Positions 31,950-41,389 of a DNA stretch of 64,000 nt are shown here, one piece after another. Source of the DNA: TMED27 sp041397865 (lineage in GTDB: Bacteria; Pseudomonadota; Alphaproteobacteria; Micavibrionales; Micavibrionaceae); assembly GCA_041397865.1 (NCBI GenBank), contig JAWKVT010000001.1, forward strand, positions 806,001-870,000, written 5' to 3'. The notes beneath the pieces are model-generated. The model did not search any database, was not told the DNA's origin, and saw nothing but the letters and a program-made list of their open reading frames with translations. Both the position numbers and the translations under genes were made by a program. Each line of letters opens with the position of its first letter. Position 1 is the stretch's first letter.

Positions 31950-32852
31950 ATGAAACATCCGTTCCGTACCGGCCCGGTCGCTCGCCAGCAGCGCCCGGAC
32001 GTAAGGGGATTCTTTCACCGTTTTAACCAGCCGCTCCTTCGTAAACGGCTTTTTGATAAATTTCCGCGCCCCCATTTGGGTCGCTTTCACAATATTGTCC
32101 CGCACGCTGTCCACACTGAGCATCACGACAAACGCATCCCTGTCTGCGGCATAAATAGCCTCCAGAACCTCATGCCCCGTCATCCCCGGCAAATGAATAT
32201 CAAGAAAAACAATATCCGGCGCGTTTTCAACATAAGCCTGCACAGCCTCTTCTCCGTCCTTACACACAATCAGATCAAACTCCGAATTTAAAATGGTCGA
32301 TGCGTAATGCGCCGTAAAGCGGTCATCCTCCACAACCATCACCAGCGGCTCGTCACGCCGCTTGCGCCGCGCAGCAATGCTTGAAACCTTGTGTTTGTCA
32401 CCCAGCGCTTCATAAGCCTCAAAGCGCTTAAGACTCAGCAGCTTCTCATCAGCAAGTTTCTGATAGGATTTATACTGACTGTTCAAAGAATCCATATCGG
32501 AAAGCCCCTCAGGCAACTTCGACGCCATGGATTTAAAAACACCGTCCAAAACCTTCTTCTCCGCCTTGCTCCGCACCCGGATCAGCGCAAAAACATCATG
32601 ATCTGCAAACACGCAAACCCCGCCGTCAAACTGCCCGGCCAGTTCTTTATGAAGCGCTTCAGCAAAATCCCGGGACGTCTTTCCCCCGGCCTTTATCTTA
32701 TCGCTAAGACTCGAAAGATCGCCCACAAGATCGGAGTTCAAGACCAGCCGCGAAAAAGAAAAATACAGCCCCAACCACTGACCCGAATCTTTCCTAAGCT
32801 CTTCTAATTTCGTTAAAAAATAATGCTCGGCGCTGCCGCATATAAGATCCAT
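31947..32852 (-). CDS. Receiver-domain protein with an unknown helical N-terminus
   Basis: 301 aa. The receiver domain is at the C-terminal side (about 170-290): MVVEDDRFTAHYAS with the acidic pair, phospho-acceptor Asp in IVFLDIHLPGM, and the conserved Lys in FIKKPFTKERL. The N-terminal 165 residues are helical and include CVFADHDVFALIRVRSK, which I do not recognise. There is no output domain, so it probably works through protein partners. The stop codon TAA is made with bases of palindromic element B2, so the last residues (MFH) may have been altered by its insertion. Confidence 0.85.
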   Translation of the reverse strand: MDLICGSAEHYFLTKLEELRKDSGQWLGLYFSFSRLVLNSDLVGDLSSLSDKIKAGGKTSRDFAEALHKELAGQFDGGVCVFADHDVFALIRVRSKAEKKVLDGVFKSMASKLPEGLSDMDSLNSQYKSYQKLADEKLLSLKRFEAYEALGDKHKVSSIAARRKRRDEPLVMVVEDDRFTAHYASTILNSEFDLIVCKDGEEAVQAYVENAPDIVFLDIHLPGMTGHEVLEAIYAADRDAFVVMLSVDSVRDNIVKATQMGARKFIKKPFTKERLVKTVKESPYVRALLASDRAGTERMFH

Positions 32853-32942
32853 TGTTTTTCATCCCCCAACCCACATTCATGCCTTTACGATCGTTTTTAT
32901 TTTCTACAATTTTAAAGAGAAAAGGTTAATTATTTGTATATA

Positions 32943-34046
32943 TTAGGAAGTTAGAGAGCAGCGCCAAACAAGATTATTCTGCCCCAGCCCCAGCGGAAGC
33001 GGCGTAATCGCACCCTCCGGCGTATCAAGAACATCAACCGCTTGCGGCTTTTTCTCTAAATCGAAAGTCCCTTGCGGCTTTTCCAACCCGTAAAAAGCCG
33101 GGCCGTTATGACATAAAAAGGATTCAAACGCTTTCCCACCAGCCTCGGAAGACAAATCAACGCCCGCTTCTTCAAACGCTTGCGCATAAAGCTGCGGGGC
33201 GATGCCACCGGTAAAACACCCCGCGGCGCAGCCGCATTCCGTGGCCTTAACCGTATGCGCCGCGCTATCCGTCCCCGCATAAAATTTCGTATTTGCCGGA
33301 TCAAGAACCGCCTCCCGCAAAGCTGCCCGGTCCTCTTCAAACTTCAAAAGCGGCAAACAATAAAGATGGTATTTCAACCCCTTGAGCAAATCTCCAATCG
33401 TATAAAGCAAATGCTGCGGCGTGACAGAGGCCACCACATTTCCCCCCGCGCCTTGCACAAACTTCACCGCACTTGCCGTCGTCACATGCTCGCACGCCAC
33501 TTTCAAGGCCGGAAATCTCTCAATCAGCCGCGGCATCCGCTCGCGGTAAAAACAGTCCTCGGCATTGCTATCGGCAGCAAAATATTGATCCGCCGCCATG
33601 CCGTGTTCTTCTCCATGAATGCACAAAACAATCCCGGCTGATTCCAGCGCCGCAAACACGCCATTGCTCATGAACTCTTCAAACGGATACCCAAAATCCG
33701 CGCCCGTCGTCCCATGCGGCGGGTAATATTTCGCCGCACGCAAAACCCCGGCCTCCGCCCCACGCTCAATCATTTCTGCGCACGTATCTTTCGTCAGATA
33801 AAGCGGCACGATAATATCTTGAAACGCCGCCCCGCCCGATCTCTTAATCAAATCGACATACCCCTCAATGCACCAATACGCCAAAGGATCATCCTTAAAA
33901 ACCTTGGCCACCGGGGGCTTCGTATTCGGCATCGCCAAAACGCCGCAACACCCCATATCAATTTGCGACTGCACAATCGCGGGAAGCAAACCGTCCTGAC
34001 GCAGATGCGTATGTAAATCGTACCATTTCGGGAGTGTTAATTTCAT
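32943..34046 (-). CDS. pyrC: Dihydroorotase (class II, PyrC type)
   Basis: 367 aa. Zinc-binding start YDLHTHLRQ, carboxylated Lys region LRAAKYYPPHGTTGADFG, CIHGEEHG, CEHVTTASAVKFV, and the metal Asp region FYAGTDSAAHT. It closes the ring of carbamoyl-aspartate to dihydroorotate in pyrimidine synthesis; pyrF is also in the window (45 kb). The length and motif order fit the stand-alone active PyrC, not a pseudo-dihydroorotase. It is divergent from the methyltransferase gene. Confidence 0.95.
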   Translation of the reverse strand: MKLTLPKWYDLHTHLRQDGLLPAIVQSQIDMGCCGVLAMPNTKPPVAKVFKDDPLAYWCIEGYVDLIKRSGGAAFQDIIVPLYLTKDTCAEMIERGAEAGVLRAAKYYPPHGTTGADFGYPFEEFMSNGVFAALESAGIVLCIHGEEHGMAADQYFAADSNAEDCFYRERMPRLIERFPALKVACEHVTTASAVKFVQGAGGNVVASVTPQHLLYTIGDLLKGLKYHLYCLPLLKFEEDRAALREAVLDPANTKFYAGTDSAAHTVKATECGCAAGCFTGGIAPQLYAQAFEEAGVDLSSEAGGKAFESFLCHNGPAFYGLEKPQGTFDLEKKPQAVDVLDTPEGAITPLPLGLGQNNLVWRCSLTS

Positions 34047-34070
34047 GTCTTATGACTTACCCTAAAATCC

Positions 34071-35258
34071 ATGACTTGGCAAAGCCTGTTAAACCCTGAC
34101 ATCCAAAAATTCATCCGCGAACATGAAAACGCTGATGTCGCGGCGCTTGCCCTGAAAAAACCGCCCGACCCCGGTTGGAACTACCCCCTGATCCTCGACC
34201 AAATCAAATCCCGGCAAAAAGCGCGTACAAAACTCCCGCTCTGGCCCGATCACCACCCGGATATAATCTTCCCCCCATCCAATATTCTGGAGCAAGCCTC
34301 CTCCGCCGCAACAGCGCGCTACAAAGCCGGATTAATCAAAGGAAAAACCTTCATAGATTTCACCGGCGGCGCGGGCGTTGATAGCTGCGCCCTGACCGAG
34401 CATTACGAAAGCGGCATCATCATAGACAGCAATGAAACCGCCGCCACGCTGATCGCCCATAACCTGCCGCTTTTATGCCGCCCCGGCATAAAGCTCGACA
34501 TACGCTGCGCCAAAGCAGAAGACTTCATCAAAGACATGCCAAACACCGACCTCGCCCTCATCGACCCGCAGCGCCGCGATACAAAAACAAAAGGCAAATT
34601 CATACTGGAAAGCACGGCGCCCAGCGTCCTTGAGCTTCTCCCCGCTCTCCTCGAAAAAGCTAGGCATATCATCCTCAAAACCTCCCCCATGCTCGACATT
34701 GCCCAAACGATAAAAGACCTAAAGCACGTTCATTCCGTCCATATCGTCGAATGGCGCGGAGACTGCAAAGAACTGCTTTTTATTCTAAACAGAGGAACCA
34801 CGGAAGAACCTTTAATAACCGCTGCATCAATCAACGATACGGGAGACACCGTATCGCAATTAATCTTCACCGCCGAAGAAGAAAAATCTGCAAATGCTCC
34901 GCTATCCATGCCTTTAAAATATCTCTATGAACCCGGCCCCGCCTTTCAAAAAAGCGGAAGCTTCCAAACCATAGCCGAACGCTTCAACCTCCATAAGCTC
35001 CACGCCCACACACATCTATATACCTCAAACACACTGCGCCCGGACTTCCCCGGCCGATGCTTCGAAATCATCGGACAGTATCCGGTTAAAGCACAAAAAG
35101 TCCCGTTAAAACAAGCCCATATAACCACGCGCAACTTCCCGCTAGACACGGCAACCTTACGCAAAAAACTAAAGCTAAAAGATGGGGGGAAAGACTATCT
35201 CTTCGCCTGCACGCTCATGGATGGCTCAAAAACCCTTCTCCACGGGCGCAAGGCATGA
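34071..35258 (+). CDS. Class I SAM methyltransferase with THUMP-like C-terminus
   Basis: 395 aa. The middle has a SAM-binding Rossmann fold: FIDFTGGAGVDSCALTEHY (motif I), IIIDSNETAATLIAHNL (motif II) and LALIDPQRRD (motif IV). The C-terminal 90 residues (FNLHKLHAHTHLYTSN to TLRKKLKLKDGGKDYLFACT) match the THUMP-like domain. Such proteins are conserved but poorly characterised; an RNA substrate is likely because THUMP-type domains bind RNA. It ends at a terminator shared with the RTX gene. Confidence 0.8.
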   Translation: MTWQSLLNPDIQKFIREHENADVAALALKKPPDPGWNYPLILDQIKSRQKARTKLPLWPDHHPDIIFPPSNILEQASSAATARYKAGLIKGKTFIDFTGGAGVDSCALTEHYESGIIIDSNETAATLIAHNLPLLCRPGIKLDIRCAKAEDFIKDMPNTDLALIDPQRRDTKTKGKFILESTAPSVLELLPALLEKARHIILKTSPMLDIAQTIKDLKHVHSVHIVEWRGDCKELLFILNRGTTEEPLITAASINDTGDTVSQLIFTAEEEKSANAPLSMPLKYLYEPGPAFQKSGSFQTIAERFNLHKLHAHTHLYTSNTLRPDFPGRCFEIIGQYPVKAQKVPLKQAHITTRNFPLDTATLRKKLKLKDGGKDYLFACTLMDGSKTLLHGRKA

Positions 35259-35261
35259 AAA

Positions 35262-35288
35262 CGGGGCTACGCACCCGGCGCAGCCCCG
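35262..35288. terminator. Terminator between the methyltransferase and RTX genes
   Basis: 7-bp stem CGGGGCT (35262-35268) with AGCCCCG (35282-35288). AAAA on its left gives a T-run on the minus strand, so it best serves the RTX gene, which ends at 35303; it can also slow the plus-strand transcript. Confidence 0.6.
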
Positions 35289-35302
35289 CTTCAAAAATAA
35301 AC

Positions 35303-37483
35303 TTAAACAATCCCGATACTGCTAAGATCAATAATGCCTTCAACTTCAACGCCCGTTGAACCGTAAAGCGTCGCAATCGTGGCAGCTTCTCCAACCCCCT
35401 GTCCATCGACATCAATGGAAACAGTCGTCGAAAATCCGTTATCCGACAGGATCACAAAATCATCAATGGCGTCCTGAAGCGGGTCAAACTGATCCAGAAA
35501 ATCGGAAATATCCAGACGGTCCCCCTCGCGGGCATCAGCATAATAAATCGTATCGACTCCGGTATCGCCTTGACGAAACTCAAAGATATCCGCTCCGCCA
35601 CGACCAGACAGAATATCAGATCCGTCACCGCCATACAAAACGTCATTCCCTGCGCCGCCATCAAGAAAATCATTTCCGTTTCCGCCATGCAGAACATCAT
35701 CCCCGCCACGATAATCGTAAAGCCTGTCATTCCCGTTTCCACCAAAAATTTGGGTATCATTACTACTACCCAAAATAGTGTCATTGCCATCTAACCCGTG
35801 GACCGAAACGCTATTTCCATGATTGTAAACATAATCGTTTCCTTCCGTAAAAATACTAAAACGATCATCCAGAACCTCCACAGCAACATCAAGTTGCTCA
35901 GAGCTCAGGTTGGAAACAATCGCATCAACCCCCTCAAAATGAGAACTCTGGGAAATATTTTGAAGAGCGTTCTCTATAGTATGGGTTTCAACGCGATCAC
36001 CCAAAACCTCCATAAAGCCGCGAATAGATTCACTATGCAGCGCCATGATATCTGCGTCGACATAATTCCACAATACAAGGGAAGTCATACTAGTCAAAAC
36101 CGTGGAAGCCGCAAAGGAACTAATCCCGCCCTGATAGTCCGGCAGCAGATGATCCGCCGACAGATTATCCAGAACCGCATCCAAGCCCTCCGAATTATAG
36201 TGCCCCGCCAGATCAACAAGAGCCCGACCAACAGCATACGAGTCCACATGATCGCCCAGAACCTCCATAAAGTCCCGGATCGCAACATTATGCCCGCTTA
36301 CGTCGCCACCGTACCAGCCCGCATATTGCGCATTCGACACCAACGCATTGAGAACTTCAGAAGCATCAGAGAAATAAATCCCGCCCTGATAATCCGGCAG
36401 CAAATGCTCCGCCGAAAGATTATCCAGAACCACATCCAGCCCCTCCAGATTGTCGTTCCACGCCAGATCAACAAGAGCCCGACCAACAGCATACGAGTCC
36501 ACATGATCACCCAGAACCTCCATAAAGTCCCGGATCGCAACATTATGCCCGCTTACGTCGCCACCGTACCAGCCCGCATATTGCGCATTCGACACCAGCG
36601 CACCAAGAACCTCAGCCGCCGCAAAACTATTTATTCCGCCCTGATAGTCCGGCAGCAGATGATCCGCCGACAGATTATCCAGAACCGCATCCAGCCCCTC
36701 CAGATTGTCGTTCCACGCCAGATCAACAAGAGCCCGACCAACAGCATACGAGTCCACATGATCACCCAGAACCTCCATAAAGTCCCGGATCGCAACATTA
36801 TGCCCGCTTACGTCGCCACCGTACCAGCCCGCATATTGCGCATTCGACACCAGCGCATTGAGAACGTCGGAAGCATCAGAGAAATTGATCCCGCCCTGAT
36901 AATCCGGCAGCAAATGCTCCGCCGACAGATTATCCAGAACCGCATCCAGCCCCTCCAGATTGTCATTCCACGCCAGATCAACAAGAGCCCGACCAACAGC
37001 ATACGAGTCCACATGATCGCCCAGAACCTCCATAAAGTCCCGGATCGCAACATTATGCCCGCTCACATCACCGAACATAGACGCATATTGCGCGTTCGAA
37101 ACCAGCGCACCAAGAACCTCAGCCGCCGTAAAACTATTTATTCCGCCCTGATAATCCGGCAACAGATGCTCCGCCGATAAATTGTCCAGAACCGCATCCA
37201 ACCCTTCCAGATTGTCGTTCCACGCCATGTTCTGAAGAACATGCTCCACCGCAAAAGAAGTGATATAAGACGATGCCGTCTCCATCACAATACGGATTGT
37301 TCCAGCCGGATTCGCACCAACATACGACAAAACGGAAATATTAGACAAAACTTCCCCATACACAAAAGAACTAATCTGTGCGACCTGCGATTCATTCAAG
37401 CTCAGCATAATCGTATTGATCGTATCTAACTCTCCCTGCAAAGAGGCGTTAATGAGCTGCTGTTCTATGTCCTGAATTGTCAT
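35303..37483 (-). CDS. Secreted RTX protein with five 84-85-residue tandem repeats
   Basis: 726 aa. Residues 87-510 are five tandem units, each built from (L)AWNDNLEGLDAVLDNLS, then HLLPDYQGGI, an alternating middle, and IRDFMEVLGDHVDSYAVGRAL; weaker copies precede and follow. The C-terminal part (about 550-650) has RTX calcium-binding nonapeptides (GGNGNDRLYD, GGNGNDFLDGGAGNDVLYGG), then the acidic secretion-signal type end. This is the layout of type I secreted adhesins or effectors; no signal peptide is present and no hlyBD-type transporter lies in the window. The repeat family is not one I recognise. Middle segments alternate FTAAEVLGAL and FSDASDVLNAL forms. Confidence 0.85.
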   Translation of the reverse strand: MTIQDIEQQLINASLQGELDTINTIMLSLNESQVAQISSFVYGEVLSNISVLSYVGANPAGTIRIVMETASSYITSFAVEHVLQNMAWNDNLEGLDAVLDNLSAEHLLPDYQGGINSFTAAEVLGALVSNAQYASMFGDVSGHNVAIRDFMEVLGDHVDSYAVGRALVDLAWNDNLEGLDAVLDNLSAEHLLPDYQGGINFSDASDVLNALVSNAQYAGWYGGDVSGHNVAIRDFMEVLGDHVDSYAVGRALVDLAWNDNLEGLDAVLDNLSADHLLPDYQGGINSFAAAEVLGALVSNAQYAGWYGGDVSGHNVAIRDFMEVLGDHVDSYAVGRALVDLAWNDNLEGLDVVLDNLSAEHLLPDYQGGIYFSDASEVLNALVSNAQYAGWYGGDVSGHNVAIRDFMEVLGDHVDSYAVGRALVDLAGHYNSEGLDAVLDNLSADHLLPDYQGGISSFAASTVLTSMTSLVLWNYVDADIMALHSESIRGFMEVLGDRVETHTIENALQNISQSSHFEGVDAIVSNLSSEQLDVAVEVLDDRFSIFTEGNDYVYNHGNSVSVHGLDGNDTILGSSNDTQIFGGNGNDRLYDYRGGDDVLHGGNGNDFLDGGAGNDVLYGGDGSDILSGRGGADIFEFRQGDTGVDTIYYADAREGDRLDISDFLDQFDPLQDAIDDFVILSDNGFSTTVSIDVDGQGVGEAATIATLYGSTGVEVEGIIDLSSIGIV
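35953..37225 (-). repeat. Tandem DNA repeat array within the RTX gene (period about 255 bp)
   Basis: Five units of 252-255 bp encode repeats R1-R5. R2, R3 and R4 are nearly identical over long stretches at the DNA level (for example the segments encoding IRDFMEVLGDHVDSYAVGRA at 36250-36310, 36504-36560 and 36760-36815), so recent duplication or gene conversion is likely. R5 is more diverged. R1/R3 and R2/R4 share their middles, so the duplicated unit may have been a pair. Confidence 0.85.
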
Positions 37484-37580
37484 GATGTACTCCTGCTTTT
37501 ACCATTTAGTGTGCTTAATATTGACTGCTACCGTATGTGGGGAAAATAAAAAAATTTGCAATAATATTTTTTACCCCTTC

Positions 37581-37691
37581 TATTAAGGTTGACATAACTT
37601 TATAAAATACGTCAAGAATTTATCTAAAATTTTATCTAATTATTTTTCAAAATCAGACGCAAAACGGCTAAATAAACCAGTTATTAAGGTT
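37581..37691. promoter_or_regulatory. AT-rich divergent intergenic region with a 10-bp direct repeat
   Basis: The 280-bp gap between the divergent RTX and GGDEF-EAL genes is very AT-rich and contains TATTAAGGTT twice (37581-37590 and 37682-37691, 101 bp apart). TTGACA follows the first copy by one base. These may be regulator sites or chance; no gene is seen. Confidence 0.25.
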
Positions 37692-37763
37692 TATAGGGTT
37701 ACAATAACATCTTGGAGTAGAGGAAAGTTTTGCCTTAAAATCAGTGGAACGGTAAATTAATTT

Positions 37764-40001
37764 TTGCGCGGAAGAAAACTCCGTGTAGAATGCGTGAGTC
37801 TATATAGAATGCAAACCAGCACGAAAACTATATTCTTTAAAAACCGGATCGATACAGATACGCATATCGTGAATACAAAACACAAAGACCGCAAAAACAG
37901 CTCCGCTAAAAGCATTATACTCTTTTCTCCGGAACAAATCTGGAAAAGCCGCTTAAGCTGGCGCATCGCTGCCGCAGTTTTCATGACGATTCTTCTGGTG
38001 CAAACCTTAGTCATGAACTTCGGAACACTGCCGACTTTCAAACAGCGCCTTCTAAACGACCTGCGCGAAGCCGGTCGGGGCGCTGTGTCCTCAATCATCG
38101 ACCCGAAAGCCGCTTTTGACCAGCCGCCCTTCTCCGGCGCACAAGCCAAACGCCTTTTAGATACAACAAAAATAGAAGGATTGAGCATATACTCCTACCA
38201 AACGGAATTTCTCAAATCTTTCGGCACGCCGCCATCCATAACCAGAATCAGCCCCGGCAATTTAAACCAAACCAGATTCATCCCGGAAAAAGGGGTTTAC
38301 GAAACCATCCTTAACGCAAGCGACCTGAAACGTCCCTACTACATCGTAATGCGTATGAACGTAGGGCATATTCAGGATGAAATCGCATATTACATCCAAG
38401 ACACGATCAAAGTCATGCTGATCATGTCCCTGTTCGTCACAAGCGTTCTGATGATCGCGCTGGGACGCTGGCTTCTCGAGCCTATGCTTTTCATGCGCAA
38501 TAACTTGCAGGCCGCATTTAAAAACCCGGAAAACCCGGACATAGAAGACTCCCCTTTCGACAAGCGCGACGAAATCGGTATTGCCATAGATTTAGCGCAA
38601 AAACTGATCCTCCAAAATGCCGACAATTTAACCCGCATCAAAAGCGCTGCGGAAGATAAAATCCATAAACTGGCTTACTACGACGCGCTCACCGGATTGC
38701 CAAACCGTACGCTTTTCCTGCAAATCCTGAGCGAAAACGCACGGCAGAAACACGATGGAAGCGCCGACCGTTTCGCTGTCGTCACAATCGACCTGGACCA
38801 TTTCAAGGACATCAACGACTCCATGGGGCACAATATCGGTGATGCAATTCTGCGCAGCGTCGCCAAACGCCTGAGATCTGCCATGCCTGAATCCGCCGCA
38901 GTATCACGCTCCGGCGAGGATGAATACGCCGTCATGATGCCCCTGACAACCGGCATCACATCGGCGCGCGACGTTGCCGAAAAGATCCATCACACCATCC
39001 GCGCCGAACCCTTCAAGGTATTTAACGAATCTTTTCAGGTACGCGCATCCATCGGCGCGGCGACTTTTCCCGACGATGCCGTAGATCCCGATCAGGTCCT
39101 GAAAAACGCCGATATCGCCCTTAACCGCGCAAAAGAAGAAGGCCGCGATACGATTAAAGAATATTCCGAAGATTTCGATCGCGCCGTTCAGGCTCGCTTC
39201 CAAATGCTGCGCGACTTGCGCGACGCCATGGAAAAACAACAGCTTGAACTGTATTACCAACCGCAACTGGACCTCAAATCCGGCAAAATCATCGGCGCCG
39301 AAGCGCTCCTGCGCTGGTTCAAACCCGACAATTCCAAAGAAGGTGGAACCTTCATCTCTCCGGTTGACTTCATCCCGGTAGCCGAGCAATCCGGCCTCAT
39401 CGTCCCCATCGGCGAATGGGTGATGGAAACCGCCTGCCGTCAGGCAAAAATATGGAACGACGAACACGGCATCGACATCCGCATCGCCATTAACGTATCG
39501 GCCTCACAATTCATTCAAAGCGACCTTTGCGGCTTCACACAAAAAATCATCGACAAAACCGGCATCGAAGCCCGTAAAATCGAACTCGAAGTCACCGAAA
39601 GCGTTTTCATGGATGATATACAGCACACAATCCAAACGCTGCAAAACCTTCACGCCATCGGCGTCGAACTGGCCATTGACGACTTCGGCACAGGATATTC
39701 CTCGCTATCATATTTACGCCAGTTCCCGATCGACCGCCTCAAAATCGACCAGAGTTTCATCCGCAACGCGCTTAACAACCCCGATGATGCCTCCATCGCC
39801 CGCACCATTATTGCGCTGGGCACAGCGCTGGGACTAAGCGTCATCGCCGAAGGCGTCGAAACACTTGAACATGAAAAATTCCTGATTAAAGAAGGCTGCG
39901 ACGAAGTTCAGGGTTTCCGCTATTCCCGCCCCGTCCCCGCCGATGATTTCCTCAAATTCGCCCAAAATTACAAGGAAGATCTCAAACCGATTGAGACGTA
40001 A
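37764..40001 (+). CDS. Membrane GGDEF-EAL protein, probable c-di-GMP phosphodiesterase
   Basis: 745 aa. Two membrane spans (about 70-90 and 213-233) enclose a periplasmic sensor region of about 120 residues; a HAMP-like linker follows. The GGDEF domain (about 300-460) has the substrate part YYDALTGLPNRTLF, but the active-site signature is SGEDEY (residues 383-388), not GG(D/E)EF. The EAL domain (about 480-735) is complete: EALLRW, NVSASQF, VTESVFMDD, DDFGTGYSSLSYL, IDQSFIR. Phosphodiesterase activity is therefore likely and cyclase activity doubtful. Met16 (37809) is an alternative start. It is divergent from the RTX gene, which c-di-GMP could affect, but that is inference. Confidence 0.88.
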   Translation: MRGRKLRVECVSLYRMQTSTKTIFFKNRIDTDTHIVNTKHKDRKNSSAKSIILFSPEQIWKSRLSWRIAAAVFMTILLVQTLVMNFGTLPTFKQRLLNDLREAGRGAVSSIIDPKAAFDQPPFSGAQAKRLLDTTKIEGLSIYSYQTEFLKSFGTPPSITRISPGNLNQTRFIPEKGVYETILNASDLKRPYYIVMRMNVGHIQDEIAYYIQDTIKVMLIMSLFVTSVLMIALGRWLLEPMLFMRNNLQAAFKNPENPDIEDSPFDKRDEIGIAIDLAQKLILQNADNLTRIKSAAEDKIHKLAYYDALTGLPNRTLFLQILSENARQKHDGSADRFAVVTIDLDHFKDINDSMGHNIGDAILRSVAKRLRSAMPESAAVSRSGEDEYAVMMPLTTGITSARDVAEKIHHTIRAEPFKVFNESFQVRASIGAATFPDDAVDPDQVLKNADIALNRAKEEGRDTIKEYSEDFDRAVQARFQMLRDLRDAMEKQQLELYYQPQLDLKSGKIIGAEALLRWFKPDNSKEGGTFISPVDFIPVAEQSGLIVPIGEWVMETACRQAKIWNDEHGIDIRIAINVSASQFIQSDLCGFTQKIIDKTGIEARKIELEVTESVFMDDIQHTIQTLQNLHAIGVELAIDDFGTGYSSLSYLRQFPIDRLKIDQSFIRNALNNPDDASIARTIIALGTALGLSVIAEGVETLEHEKFLIKEGCDEVQGFRYSRPVPADDFLKFAQNYKEDLKPIET

Positions 40002-40054
40002 ACAAAAGAAATAGAGATTGAATTCAACCGCCCGAGATTGTATCTCTAGCTTCC

Positions 40055-41389
40055 ATGAACAAGCTTCTTTCCAAAAAATGCGGTCCCCTCAACGGCCTCG
40101 CAAAAATTCCCGGCGATAAATCCATCTCCCACCGCGCCCTGATGTTCGGCGCACTCACCATCGGTGAAACAATGATCTCCGGCCTCCTCGAAGGTGAAGA
40201 TGTTCTCCACACTGCTCAGGCCATGCGCAAACTCGGCGCAAAAGTCGAAAAAAGCCCCGACGGCCTATGGCGCACATACGGCGTGGGAATCGGCGGCCTG
40301 CGCCAACCTGATACGCCGCTCGAAATGGGCAATAGCGGCACATCAACGCGGCTCCTCATCGGCTTATGCGGCGGCCACAATATCAGCGCAACCTTCGCCG
40401 GCGACGCCTCTCTCTCAAAACGCCCCATGCGCCGCGTCATAACCCCCCTCGAAATGATGGGCGCAACATTCCAGGCAACCGATGGCGATAAACTCCCCCT
40501 GACCGTCACCGGCCCGGATGATTTATTGGCAATAGAATACGAGACCCCCGTCGCCAGCGCGCAGGTCAAATCCGCGATCCTGCTCGCGGGCCTGAATGCC
40601 CGCGGGCGCACCATCGTCATCGAAACCAAACCCACCCGCGACCACACCGAAAAGATGCTGCAAGCCTTTGGCGTAGAGGTCACAACCGAAGAATTAGAAG
40701 ATGGCCGCTATGCCATCAGCGTGATAGGCCATCAGGAACTCCAGCCCGGCGCGGTGGATGTTCCCGGCGATCCATCCTCCGCCGCCTTCCCCGCCGTCGC
40801 CGCTCTGCTGCACGAAGGCTCCGACATCACCCTGCCCAACATCGCCGTCAGCGACCGCCGTAACGGGCTATACATCACATTGCAGGAAATGGGCGCCGAC
40901 ATCGAATTGGCGAATAAACGCATACAAGCCGGCGAACCCGTCGCCGATATCCGCGTGCGAGGAACCAACCCCATCAAAGGCATCGCCGTTGATCCCGCCC
41001 GCGTCCCGTCCATGATTGACGAATTCCCTATCCTCGCCATGGCCGCCGCCTGCGCAAATGGAACTACCAAAATGACCGATTTGGCCGAACTGCGCGTCAA
41101 GGAAAGCGACCGGCTGCAAATGGTCGCCGATGGCCTCAAAGCCTGCGGCGTTGATCTGGAAATGGGTGAAGACTGGCTCACCATTCACGGCAACGGCAAA
41201 CCACCAAAAGGCGACGCAACCGTCAAAACAGCCCTAGACCACCGCATCGCCATGAGCTTCCTCGTACTGGGAAGCGCCACAGACCAGCCCGTATCCGTCG
41301 ACGACGCCGGCCCCATCGCCACCAGCTTCCCCAATTTCACAGAATTAATGAACGATCTGGGCTGCAACATTGGTGAAGATAATGGCTAA
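40055..41389 (+). CDS. aroA: EPSP synthase (3-phosphoshikimate 1-carboxyvinyltransferase)
   Basis: 444 aa. It begins with PLNGLAKIPGDKSISHRALMFGAL (first 20 residues of the family signature region), GNSGTSTRLLIGLCGG, FAGDASLSKRPMRRV, and LAELRVKESDRL near the C-terminus. The Ala at the LCGG... site and overall sequence suggest the class II-like alphaproteobacterial type. It makes EPSP in the shikimate pathway. The next gene, cmk, starts inside its last codons, an arrangement conserved in proteobacteria. Confidence 0.96.
   Translation: MNKLLSKKCGPLNGLAKIPGDKSISHRALMFGALTIGETMISGLLEGEDVLHTAQAMRKLGAKVEKSPDGLWRTYGVGIGGLRQPDTPLEMGNSGTSTRLLIGLCGGHNISATFAGDASLSKRPMRRVITPLEMMGATFQATDGDKLPLTVTGPDDLLAIEYETPVASAQVKSAILLAGLNARGRTIVIETKPTRDHTEKMLQAFGVEVTTEELEDGRYAISVIGHQELQPGAVDVPGDPSSAAFPAVAALLHEGSDITLPNIAVSDRRNGLYITLQEMGADIELANKRIQAGEPVADIRVRGTNPIKGIAVDPARVPSMIDEFPILAMAAACANGTTKMTDLAELRVKESDRLQMVADGLKACGVDLEMGEDWLTIHGNGKPPKGDATVKTALDHRIAMSFLVLGSATDQPVSVDDAGPIATSFPNFTELMNDLGCNIGEDNG

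Noticed and set aside
35798..37180. A 460-codon plus-strand frame opposite the RTX gene
   Set aside because: It is the antisense shadow of the tandem repeats; its own repeats (HMIAQNLHKVPDRN) mirror the real gene, which has RTX motifs and normal codon use.
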